From contig NZ_DXLG01000021.1 in the NCBI RefSeq assembly GCF_019414865.1, positions 1 to 20,472 on the forward strand: a stretch of 20,472 nt of DNA, read 5' to 3'. The translations under genes were made by a program, and so were the position numbers. Shown here one piece after another: positions 6,530-13,677 of this stretch (positions within the stretch are counted from its first letter, which is position 1; each line of letters opens with the position of its first letter). The notes beneath the pieces were generated by a model that made no database searches, had not been told where the DNA came from, and saw only the letters and a program-made list of their open reading frames with translations. The stretch comes from Veillonella sp. (lineage in GTDB: Bacteria; Bacillota; Negativicutes; Veillonellales; Veillonellaceae).

Positions 6530-7090
6530 ATGTATAAGCCAAGTAAGAAAACTCTATACATAACGGGTGCCTTTGCCGCTGTAGCAGGTATCGTTGGTGT
6601 GTCTTCATACAGGAATGACATTGCTTATGTCGTATGTGATAAAATCTATCCTGAAGCAAATGACGGGGAAGTTCGATTAAAGGATAATCAAGGTAATCGT
6701 TATTCTCTATTAAATCATGGAGATGGTAAAGAAACAGCTTTATATGATGATAACCGGTCTGTTACATTTCACCGCGATACTAGTGGAAATTTAGTGTGGG
6801 ACGCTGGTTTAGCTGGGCTGCTACCTAGTATTGCAGCAGGTTATTATATTTTTCACGGATTTAATCCACCAACAGCGCGTATGGATGGACGAACTATGAC
6901 CTATCGTGTGGCAGCCCCATTAAAACCCTATGAGGAGCCTAATGTATATACAACAACAGGTTCAAATACGCATAGTTCTTTAGGACGACGTACGTATAAA
7001 GACTATGAGAAGCGTAGAAGTCAAAAAGCCTCTTCTATAGGTCAAAAGTCTGGCTTTGGTAGTGCAGGTGCACGTTCTAGTAGTTCCTAA
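6530..7090 (+). CDS. Small membrane-anchored protein with Ser-rich tail (DUF1190/YjfM-like?)
   Basis: This 186-aa protein has an N-terminal hydrophobic anchor (about 9-26) and a polar domain with VRLKDNQGNRYSLLNHG (48-64). A second hydrophobic stretch runs from about 92 to 109. The low-complexity basic and serine-rich C-terminus ends in GFGSAGARSSSS. I do not recognise the fold with certainty. Its place between the DUF350 gene and the ATP-grasp ligase is the position YjfM (DUF1190) takes in enterobacteria, and the Gly-Phe-Gly/Ser-rich tail is reminiscent of that family. It could be a scaffold or an acceptor substrate of the ligase, which is speculation. GGGAG precedes the ATG. Its stop TAA overlaps a non-preferred ATG of the next reading frame. 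Confidence 0.5.
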   Translation: MYKPSKKTLYITGAFAAVAGIVGVSSYRNDIAYVVCDKIYPEANDGEVRLKDNQGNRYSLLNHGDGKETALYDDNRSVTFHRDTSGNLVWDAGLAGLLPSIAAGYYIFHGFNPPTARMDGRTMTYRVAAPLKPYEEPNVYTTTGSNTHSSLGRRTYKDYEKRRSQKASSIGQKSGFGSAGARSSSS

Positions 7091-7104
7091 TGGAGGCCGA
7101 TATT

Positions 7105-8406
7105 ATGAAATCGTATATAGATGAACTTGATACGAATATATTGCCCTTTGTAGATTATGAAGGCTATGATGATCGGTATCCTGCTCTTACTGCACAATCC
7201 TTTCCAGCCGAATTTTATGATGAAATACGACATGCATCGCGGATGTTATTTCAAATATTTTGTAAAGCCGCTAAGGTATTTCAGCAGGCTCCTGATGAGT
7301 TCGCTCTCAATATGGATATGCCCGGAAATTTGATTCCCTATTTACATCGTGGGAATCCATTGGGCTTACCTACGTGGCTATCACGATTTGACTTTGTCCT
7401 TGATGATAGAGGGCAATTGCGTATGGTCGAGATTAATGCGGATACACCCTGCTTTCTAATTGAAAGCTATTATGCTAATGGTGTAGCGGCACGATATTTC
7501 GATAAAGTAGATCCTAATATAGATGCTTATAATGAACTTGAACGTTTTTTGAAACGCGTATATGAAGGAACATCTCGTAAAAAATATAGTGTGACTAATA
7601 AACAACATAATATGATGACAGATAATGAAACAGAACCCTTTGTTTTCGGGTGCTTTCATGATTATTTAGAGGACTATGGAACTACACAGTTTCTCTTACA
7701 GGCTATGAAATCAGCATGCCCAGAAGCAGATGTTCGATTCCTATCCTTTTATGATATGGTCATTGATGATGAGGGTATTCTATTATCTGACGGTAGTCAT
7801 GCAGCCAATCTGTATCGTTTACATCCTATGGAACTATTGATTGATGAAACTACAGCAGATGGTGAACCACTAGGTGAAATGTTTTTAGATTTGTATAATG
7901 AATACCGCTTTAATCTATTTAATCCACCAGAGGCGATTATTTTACAGAATAAATCGTTTATGTCCTTAGTGTATGCTCTATACTTAACAAACCAATTTTT
8001 TACGGCCCCTGAGCGAGATATTATCGAGCGCTATTTGACGCCGTCCTATTTTGAAAGTGATTTCCTGAACCTTGATGATGGACTTTATATTCAAAAGGAA
8101 ATTTGGGGACGTGAAGGGCGAAATATTCAGGTTGTTCAAAAACGTGGAAATCAAGCTGAATTATACATGGAGAAATTTGTAGATAACTATGATGATATAG
8201 TTTGTCGGGACAGCAAAAAGGTTATGTATCAGGAATTCATTAAGCAGAAACACTTTATTCATACCGTAGATAGTGGTATGAAAGAAGGCTGTTTGACATT
8301 ATCTTGTTTTATGCTTGGCGATCAAGCTTCTGCAGTCGGTTGTCGTTTTTCTACAGAAGAGATTGCTGGTACTGAAGCTTATTTTGTACCGCTTTTAATC
8401 GATTAA
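7105..8406 (+). CDS. Glutathionylspermidine-synthase-like ATP-grasp ligase (YjfC-like)
   Basis: This is an ATP-grasp enzyme of the glutathionylspermidine synthase C-terminal family. The family uses ATP to join a carboxylate (via an acyl phosphate) to an amine. I choose ATG 7105 (433 aa) because GGAGG (7092-7096) is eight bases before it. The ATG at 7090 would put that site inside the gene. Hallmarks are VEINADTPCFLIES (108-121), LYRLHPMELL (236-245), NPPEAIILQNKSFMSL (273-288), the ATP-binding YIQKEIWGREGRNI (328-341), VMYQEF (373-378) and a terminal GCRF...TEAYFVPLL. The usual KP of the ATP-binding strand reads KE. There is no N-terminal amidase, unlike bifunctional E. coli Gss. The substrate is unknown. 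Its DUF350 and membrane-protein partners suggest an envelope-linked amidation. Confidence 0.85.
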   Translation: MKSYIDELDTNILPFVDYEGYDDRYPALTAQSFPAEFYDEIRHASRMLFQIFCKAAKVFQQAPDEFALNMDMPGNLIPYLHRGNPLGLPTWLSRFDFVLDDRGQLRMVEINADTPCFLIESYYANGVAARYFDKVDPNIDAYNELERFLKRVYEGTSRKKYSVTNKQHNMMTDNETEPFVFGCFHDYLEDYGTTQFLLQAMKSACPEADVRFLSFYDMVIDDEGILLSDGSHAANLYRLHPMELLIDETTADGEPLGEMFLDLYNEYRFNLFNPPEAIILQNKSFMSLVYALYLTNQFFTAPERDIIERYLTPSYFESDFLNLDDGLYIQKEIWGREGRNIQVVQKRGNQAELYMEKFVDNYDDIVCRDSKKVMYQEFIKQKHFIHTVDSGMKEGCLTLSCFMLGDQASAVGCRFSTEEIAGTEAYFVPLLID

Positions 8407-8445
8407 TTTTATTTTGTATTTTTATTGTTGTGGAGATTTAAGGCT

Positions 8446-9018
8446 TTGGCTAATTTATATATTGGACTTGTTCATTATCCAATTATGAACAAGCATAAAG
8501 AGGTCATTACGACGGCCATTACAAATTATGATATTCACGATATTGCACGAGCATCTATTACCTATGATGTATCTAAATATTTTGTGATTCACAATATACC
8601 TGCTCAGCGTGAGTTGGTGCGCACCATCATGGAACATTGGAAATCTGGATTTGGTTCTACTTACAATCCAGATCGCAAGGATGCTTTCACCGGCGTGGAG
8701 TTGGTTAACTCTATTGCAGTAGCAGTGCGAATGATTGAAGACCTAGAAGGTATGAAACCTATTGTGGCGACAACAGATGCGCGTACCTATGATAATACAA
8801 TTTCCTATGCACGGATGCGTGAACATCTTGAAAATGAGGGGCGCCCTGTGTTAGTATTATTTGGTACCGGTTATGGTATGACAAAAGAAACGATGGAAAG
8901 CTTTGACTATATTTTAGAACCTATATATGGCCATGGTGAATACAATCATTTATCTGTGCGTAGTGCTGTATCGATTATCCTTGATCGGCTGCGGGGCGAG
9001 GCATGGTGGAATAAATAG
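8446..9018 (+). CDS. SPOUT-type SAM-dependent RNA methyltransferase (COG4752 / Methyltrn_RNA_4 family)
   Basis: This is a predicted SAM-dependent RNA methyltransferase with a trefoil-knot fold, of the family often encoded next to trmD. The start YIGLVHYPIMNKH, then TNYDIHDIARA, the knot segment LFGTGYGM (138-145) and EPIYGHGEYNHLSVRSA (158-174) are strongly diagnostic. I propose the TTG at 8446 (190 aa), because GGAG (8432-8435) lies 10 bases upstream and the family normally begins a few residues before YIGLVH. A longer TTG start at 8425 is possible but has no ribosome-binding site. The RNA target of this family is not known to me. It is separated from trmD here by five genes, but no terminator intervenes. 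It may be co-transcribed with yebC, nine bases downstream. Confidence 0.85.
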   Translation: MANLYIGLVHYPIMNKHKEVITTAITNYDIHDIARASITYDVSKYFVIHNIPAQRELVRTIMEHWKSGFGSTYNPDRKDAFTGVELVNSIAVAVRMIEDLEGMKPIVATTDARTYDNTISYARMREHLENEGRPVLVLFGTGYGMTKETMESFDYILEPIYGHGEYNHLSVRSAVSIILDRLRGEAWWNK

Positions 9019-9027
9019 GAGGCGTCT

Positions 9028-9765
9028 ATGTCAGGACATTCAAAATGGGCAAATATTAAACATAAAAAAGGTAAAACCGATGCATTGAAGGCTAAATTGG
9101 CTACGAAAATCGGTCGTGAAATTACTGTAGCAGCACGTATGGGTGGTGCCGATCCAACAGGTAATATGCGTTTGAAATTGGCTTTACAAAAAGCTCGTGA
9201 AAACAATATTCCTAAGGATAATATTCAACGTGCTATCGATAAGGGCGTTGGCGCTACGGATATGAACGCATACGAAGAAATCGTATATGAAGGTTATGGT
9301 CCTGCCGGTGTTGCCGTTACTGTAGAAGTTATGACGGATAATCGTAACCGTGCGGCTGCCGATGTGCGTCATGCTTTCTCCAAACAAGGTGGTAATCTTG
9401 GTGAAAGCGGTTGCGTAGGCTGGATGTTCAAATCTAAAGGCGTTTTCGTTATCGATAAAGAAGGTCATGACGAAGATGAATTGACTATGCTTGCTCTTGA
9501 AGCAGGTGCAGAAGATCTTAAGTCTGAAGATGATGTATTTGAAATTTATACTACTCCTGAAGACTATGATGCTGTAGAAGCAGCTCTTGCTGATGCGGGC
9601 ATTGAAACAGAAGTAGCTAAAATTACCATGATTCCAGATACAACTATTGAGTTGACTGGTGATGATGCTGTAAAAATGCAAAAAATGCTCGACGTATTGG
9701 ATGATCTTGATGATGTACAAAACGTATATCACAATGGTATCTTGCCAGACGACGAAGAAGAATAA
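9028..9765 (+). CDS. yebC: YebC/TACO1-family protein
   Basis: This 245-aa protein has the invariant family N-terminus MSGHSKWANIKHKKGK, the NIPKDNIQRAIDKG segment (about 65-78) and YEGYGPAGVAV (about 88-98). It ends in an acidic tail (DDEEE). YebC proteins have been described as transcription regulators (PmpR). More recent work links bacterial and mitochondrial homologues to translation of difficult peptide stretches. The sequence cannot decide which applies. In a cluster of tRNA- and ribosome-modifying genes, a translation role would fit. In many bacteria yebC is directly upstream of ruvC, as here. GGAGG lies six bases before the ATG, and a strong terminator follows eight bases after the stop. 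Confidence 0.97.
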   Translation: MSGHSKWANIKHKKGKTDALKAKLATKIGREITVAARMGGADPTGNMRLKLALQKARENNIPKDNIQRAIDKGVGATDMNAYEEIVYEGYGPAGVAVTVEVMTDNRNRAAADVRHAFSKQGGNLGESGCVGWMFKSKGVFVIDKEGHDEDELTMLALEAGAEDLKSEDDVFEIYTTPEDYDAVEAALADAGIETEVAKITMIPDTTIELTGDDAVKMQKMLDVLDDLDDVQNVYHNGILPDDEEE

Positions 9766-9772
9766 TTATGAT

Positions 9773-9801
9773 AAGGAGCACTTTAAAGGTGCTCCTTTTT
9801 T
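9773..9801 (+). terminator. Intrinsic terminator after yebC
   Basis: AAGGAGCAC (9773-9781) pairs perfectly with GTGCTCCTT (9789-9797) around the loop TTTAAAG. A run of six T follows (9796-9801). It separates the trmD-yebC unit from ruvC. Confidence 0.93.
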
Positions 9802-9871
9802 ATGTATTTTTTAGAGAACCATGGGGAATAAGAAAATTAATGAGTTTCTTATAAAATTTCTATGGAAATTC

Positions 9872-9901
9872 ATGAACTTCGATGTGGTATTGTGCTATAA
9901 T
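9872..9901 (+). promoter_or_regulatory. Extended -10 promoter for ruvC and downstream genes
   Basis: TGCTATAAT at 9893-9901 is a perfect extended -10 (TGn + TATAAT). A partial -35, ATGAAC (9872-9877), lies 18 bases upstream. Extended -10 promoters tolerate a weak -35. The region follows the yebC terminator and leaves a leader of about 55-60 bases before the ruvC GTG. A small inverted repeat AATTTC/GAAATT (9855-9870) just upstream could bind a regulator. I saw no LexA-type box. Confidence 0.65.
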
Positions 9902-9964
9902 AAAATAGATTATGTAATGGAGGTAGGCGACAGCTTATCTCATTTTTAAACTAAGGGGGTTAAG

Positions 9965-10459
9965 GTGCGAATTATAGGTATTGACCCAGGCACGGCTATA
10001 TGCGGTTATGGCATTATTGACGTGAAGGGGAGCAAATTAACACCTGTAGCCTATGGGGCTATCACAACTCCTAAGGAATTAACAGATTCACAGCGGTTGG
10101 AAATTTTATTTAATGACCTAAGTGATATTCTAGAGGAATTCAAGCCTGATAAGTTCGGGGTAGAAGAATTATTCTTCAACCGCAATGTAACGACGGCCAT
10201 CAAGGTCGGTCAAGCACGTGGTGTTATCTTATTAGCGGCTGAACAACATCGCATTCCTATTTACGAATATACACCGCTACAAATCAAGCAAGCCGTTACA
10301 GGTTACGGCAAGGCTGATAAGAATCAGGTCATTTATATGACAATGAATATTTTGGGGATTCGTGAGAAAATTAAGCCCGATGATACGGCAGATGCATTGG
10401 CTGTCGCTATTTGTACGGCTCATAGTTCTCACAATGATAGATTGAAGAGGTTGGTATAA
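9965..10459 (+). CDS. ruvC: Holliday junction resolvase RuvC
   Basis: RuvC is the dimeric endonuclease that cuts Holliday junctions symmetrically after RuvAB branch migration. The 164-aa product has the RNase H-like acidic active site: D7 in GIDPG, E67 in GVEELFF (65-71) and the pair D140/D143 in KPDDTADALAVA (137-148). Length and motifs are normal. The start is GTG at 9965 with AGGGGGT five bases upstream. The alternative would lose the essential GIDPG strand. The stop shares one base with the ruvA ATG (TAATG), so the two are probably coupled. Confidence 0.98.
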   Translation: MRIIGIDPGTAICGYGIIDVKGSKLTPVAYGAITTPKELTDSQRLEILFNDLSDILEEFKPDKFGVEELFFNRNVTTAIKVGQARGVILLAAEQHRIPIYEYTPLQIKQAVTGYGKADKNQVIYMTMNILGIREKIKPDDTADALAVAICTAHSSHNDRLKRLV

Positions 10460-11067
10460 TGATAGGGTATGTACGGGGTATCGTAACACATCTCTTTAAA
10501 GAGTCTTGTTACGTAGATGTACATGGCGTAGGGTATCGTGTATATGTGCCGACCACTACGCGACAACAATTGATTGAAGGTCATGAGGCAACGCTATTCA
10601 CGTATCTCAACGTACGTGAAGATGCGATGCAACTCTATGGCTTTTGGACGGAAGAGGAGTATGAGTTGTTTATTTTACTCATTTCTGTTTCTGGTATAGG
10701 GCCTAAGGTGGGGCTTGGCATTTTGTCTGGCATGACACCAGAGGCTTTCAAATTAGCTGTTATCAATGGCCAGGTACAGCAATTAACAAAGTTACCTGGT
10801 ATTGGGAAGAAATCTGCAGAGCGACTTGTTCTTGAACTAAAGGATAAGTTAGCGAAGATGACACATATATCTGCAGAATCACCAGCAGCTATACAGCCGA
10901 TTGGCGTTGCCGCTAGTGGTGCTACCGGTGAGGCTATTGAGGCTCTTGTGTCGCTAGGTTATTCAGAACGAGATGTGGCTGACATTGTAGAGTCTTTAGA
11001 TGATGGTAAGCGCGATGTATCTGAGTTGATTAAGGTCAGCTTGATTGAGCTTGGGAAAGGACGATAA
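10459..11067 (+). CDS. ruvA: Holliday junction branch-migration protein RuvA
   Basis: RuvA is the tetrameric junction-binding subunit that loads RuvB. At 202 aa it has the N-terminal OB-fold (MIGYVRGIV...), two helix-hairpin-helix motifs in domain II (SGIGPKVGLGILS, about 74-86, and LPGIGKKSAERLVLELKDKL, about 110-129), a flexible linker and a C-terminal RuvB-binding domain (from about 155). It starts in a TAATG overlap with ruvC and is two bases from ruvB. A nested inverted repeat lies 23-54 bases after its start codon (listed separately). Confidence 0.98.
   Translation: MIGYVRGIVTHLFKESCYVDVHGVGYRVYVPTTTRQQLIEGHEATLFTYLNVREDAMQLYGFWTEEEYELFILLISVSGIGPKVGLGILSGMTPEAFKLAVINGQVQQLTKLPGIGKKSAERLVLELKDKLAKMTHISAESPAAIQPIGVAASGATGEAIEALVSLGYSERDVADIVESLDDGKRDVSELIKVSLIELGKGR
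10482..10513 (+). other. Nested inverted repeat at the start of ruvA
   Basis: CGTAACA (10482-10488) is complementary to TGTTACG (10507-10513). Between them sits the 12-base palindrome CTCTTTAAAGAG (10492-10503), separated by 3-base unpaired stretches on each side. It can fold as a two-part hairpin in mRNA just inside the ruvA reading frame. No T-tract follows. Confidence 0.45.
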
Positions 11068-11069
11068 GG

Positions 11070-12074
11070 ATGAACGAAGAAGTACGCCTTGTCGGAAATG
11101 GCGAGCACGAAGAAGATATGTGGCAATATAGCCTACGACCAAAGTTCTTTAACGAGTATGTAGGTCAAGAAGAGGCTAAAGGCAATCTAAATGTGTATAT
11201 TCAAGCTGCAAAGCAGCGTGGTGAAGCATTAGACCATGTATTGCTCTATGGTCCACCAGGTCTTGGGAAGACTACACTGGCAGGTATTATTGCGAATGAA
11301 TTGGGTGTTAATTTTCGCATAACCTCTGGTCCTGCTATTGAAAAGTCTGGCGACTTGGCTGCCATCTTAACGAATTTAGATGATCATGATGTATTATTTA
11401 TCGATGAAATTCATCGCTTGTCTCGCAGTGTAGAGGAAGTATTGTACTCTGCTATGGAGGACTATGCAATTGATATTATCATCGGTAAGGGCCCAAGTGC
11501 TCGAACAGTGCGTATTGATTTGCCAAAGTTTACTTTGGTAGGTGCCACAACACGGGCGGGGGCTTTGGCGGCACCATTAAGGGACCGCTTTGGGATTATT
11601 AACCGGTTGGAATATTATAAACAACCGGAATTAGAGTTTATTGTGACTCGAGCGGCAGAAATACTCAAAATTGGTATTGAGCCGACTGGGGCCAGTGAAA
11701 TTGCGCGACGTTCAAGGGGAACACCGCGTATCGCAAATCGTCTACTTAAACGGGTACGTGATTTTGCACAAGTCATAGGTGATGGGGTTATCACTCAAAG
11801 TATTGCAGATGATGCGTTACAACGTTTATATATTGACAAAGAAGGACTCGATCGAATCGATCGACGTGTGTTGGAGTGTATTATTGAAAAGTATGATGGT
11901 GGTCCGGTAGGGATAGATACTATTGCGGCAGCTATCAGCGAAGAGAGAGATACCATCGAAGATGTGTATGAACCATATTTGATGCAATTAGGATTTTTAG
12001 GACGTACACCGCGTGGGAGGGTGGCCACTAAACTTGCCTATGAGCATTTAGGTATTTCACAGACAGGGAAATAA
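11070..12074 (+). CDS. ruvB: Holliday junction DNA helicase RuvB
   Basis: RuvB is the hexameric AAA+ ATPase motor that drives branch migration with RuvA. The 334-aa product has the RuvB signature LRPKFFNEYVGQ (22-33), Walker A GPPGLGKTT (61-69), Walker B LFIDEIHRL (109-117), sensor 1 GATTRAG (158-164), a probable arginine-finger region LRDRFG (170-175) and the C-terminal winged-helix domain ending in GRTPRGRVAT. It begins two bases after ruvA with an AAGG-type ribosome-binding site and ends two bases before the secreted SpoIID-domain gene. The whole ruvCAB set is in one transcription unit. Confidence 0.99.
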   Translation: MNEEVRLVGNGEHEEDMWQYSLRPKFFNEYVGQEEAKGNLNVYIQAAKQRGEALDHVLLYGPPGLGKTTLAGIIANELGVNFRITSGPAIEKSGDLAAILTNLDDHDVLFIDEIHRLSRSVEEVLYSAMEDYAIDIIIGKGPSARTVRIDLPKFTLVGATTRAGALAAPLRDRFGIINRLEYYKQPELEFIVTRAAEILKIGIEPTGASEIARRSRGTPRIANRLLKRVRDFAQVIGDGVITQSIADDALQRLYIDKEGLDRIDRRVLECIIEKYDGGPVGIDTIAAAISEERDTIEDVYEPYLMQLGFLGRTPRGRVATKLAYEHLGISQTGK

Positions 12075-12076
12075 CA

Positions 12077-13666
12077 ATGAAAACGAAACGATTACAATTG
12101 ATGATAATGGCAACTTTGTTTTTAGGTGTAAATATTGGCGGTGCATCTGTTGCACAAGGGGCTACATTGCAACATAAAAGTGCAGTAGTGACTAAAAAGC
12201 CAACGCCGAAAGCAACAGTATCTACAACAAATGTATCGAAAGTAAATACGACGAAGCGGTCAACTTTTCGACCACTTGTAACTAAACCGGCTCCAAAGCC
12301 TGTGCCAAAAGTGACTCCGAAGTCAAATGCAACTAAGGCTGCAACAACGGCTCAAAAGCCTGTTGCAAAATCTACAGTTACTAGTGCTAAGGCTACAACG
12401 GTAAAGCCAGCTGCATCTAAGGCTGTAAAAACTTCTGAAGCCAATAGTATTAAAGCTAATACGGCTGCTATTACGCGTAATAAAGTAGGTTCTGTTGTTA
12501 CACCTGCTACGGAGCGTGTAGAAAATGTACCAAATGTGCGCGTGTTATTGGGTAGTCGCAGTTCCGATGCTACAGTTACATCTACTGCTAATCTGGTTGT
12601 GTTAAATAGTGCTAATGGTCAAGTAAGTACAATCAGTGCAAACCGTGGTACCTCTGTTGGTATTCGAAGTGGTAAAATTGCTGTCAATGGCAAGGTCATT
12701 GATACAGTAGTTACATTAAAACCAGCCAATAGTGATGCACCATTCTTGTTTGAAGGCAAAGGCTATCGTGGAGGACTTACATTACGTGCTAATAATGGAA
12801 AGATGATGGTCATTAATTCTGTGCCTCTTGAAGACTATCTTTATGGCGTAGTTCCGCAAGAAGTCGTTCCATCTTGGCCAGCAGCTGCACTAGAAGCACA
12901 AGCTGTAGCTGCTCGAACTTATGCTCTTCATACTATGGAAGAGAATAAAGGTAAGCTGTATGATGTGAGTACGTCCACAGATCACCAAGTTTATAATGGG
13001 GTTAGTGGTGAAACGCAAGCTACTACAAATGCAGTTAATAAAACAAAGGGGATGGTTATGTTATATAACCAACGCCCTATCAATGCTTTATTCCATTCTG
13101 ATGGTGGCGGTTATACTGAAGATAGTGTCAATGTTTGGGGTAGTGATGTACCGTATTTGAAAGGTGTAAAGGATTTTAGTACTGGCACATCTACATCGAA
13201 CTGGACGGTTACTACTTCTCGTCAGGCCCTTGAAAGTAAGCTTAACGCAGCTAGTAAAGGGGTTGGCAAATTGAAGAGTATTCAATTGACACCTCTTGGC
13301 AAGCCAGGTCAACAAACATCTGACCGCGGCGTATCTGGTCGAATTAAGAGTGCTACTTTCATAGGTACCTCTGGAAAAACGACCATTGATGGGGATTCTT
13401 TACGCAGTATTTTAGGCTTGAAATCAACACTATTTGATTTTTATGTAAATCATAACCCAGCTAAAGATACAGGTAAGGCATATCATAATTTTACTGGTAG
13501 CAATGATACTGTCTATATTAAAGGCCACGGTTGGGGACATGGTCTTGGTATGTCTCAATGGGGCGCTGCAGAAATGGCTAAGCGTGCGACACCAGGGGAT
13601 ACAAATTATTACCAAACTATTTTGCGTCACTACTATAGTGGCATTACATTAAAGAAAATGTACTAA
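12077..13666 (+). CDS. Secreted SpoIID/LytB-domain protein (putative peptidoglycan lytic enzyme)
   Basis: This 529-aa exported protein has a signal peptide at about 1-28 (basic MKTKR, hydrophobic core, probable cleavage after AQG). A low-complexity Lys/Pro/Ala/Thr linker follows (about 35-135), like those that thread through or bind the cell wall. The SpoIID/LytB domain then starts from about 150. Its core PLEDYLYGVVPQEVVPSW (250-267) contains the likely catalytic Glu262. AQAVAARTYA (274-283) and ALFHSDGGGYTEDSVNVWG (337-355) are also present. The domain ends in GHGWGHGLGMSQWGA. SpoIID is a lytic transglycosylase that trims denuded glycan during sporulation. Non-sporulating bacteria keep LytB-type homologues for septal or general wall turnover. 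No other sporulation gene is in this window, so a vegetative wall role is inferred. It sits between ruvB and queA. Confidence 0.92.
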   Translation: MKTKRLQLMIMATLFLGVNIGGASVAQGATLQHKSAVVTKKPTPKATVSTTNVSKVNTTKRSTFRPLVTKPAPKPVPKVTPKSNATKAATTAQKPVAKSTVTSAKATTVKPAASKAVKTSEANSIKANTAAITRNKVGSVVTPATERVENVPNVRVLLGSRSSDATVTSTANLVVLNSANGQVSTISANRGTSVGIRSGKIAVNGKVIDTVVTLKPANSDAPFLFEGKGYRGGLTLRANNGKMMVINSVPLEDYLYGVVPQEVVPSWPAAALEAQAVAARTYALHTMEENKGKLYDVSTSTDHQVYNGVSGETQATTNAVNKTKGMVMLYNQRPINALFHSDGGGYTEDSVNVWGSDVPYLKGVKDFSTGTSTSNWTVTTSRQALESKLNAASKGVGKLKSIQLTPLGKPGQQTSDRGVSGRIKSATFIGTSGKTTIDGDSLRSILGLKSTLFDFYVNHNPAKDTGKAYHNFTGSNDTVYIKGHGWGHGLGMSQWGAAEMAKRATPGDTNYYQTILRHYYSGITLKKMY

Positions 13667-13677
13667 TAAGGATTGCG

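Noticed and set aside
7090..7104. ATG overlapping the previous stop as start of the ATP-grasp ligase
   Set aside because: It would place the GGAGG ribosome-binding site inside the coding sequence. ATG 7105 is eight bases after GGAGG and is the better start.
9184..9732. 182-aa open frame on the minus strand opposite yebC
   Set aside because: It is antisense to a highly conserved gene, has no recognisable motif, is rich in Ile/Phe/Ser as expected from a mirrored frame, and has no ribosome-binding site.
9917..9949. Ten-codon open frame upstream of ruvC (possible leader peptide)
   Set aside because: It has no ribosome-binding site in front, no run of regulatory codons and no attenuator structure after it.
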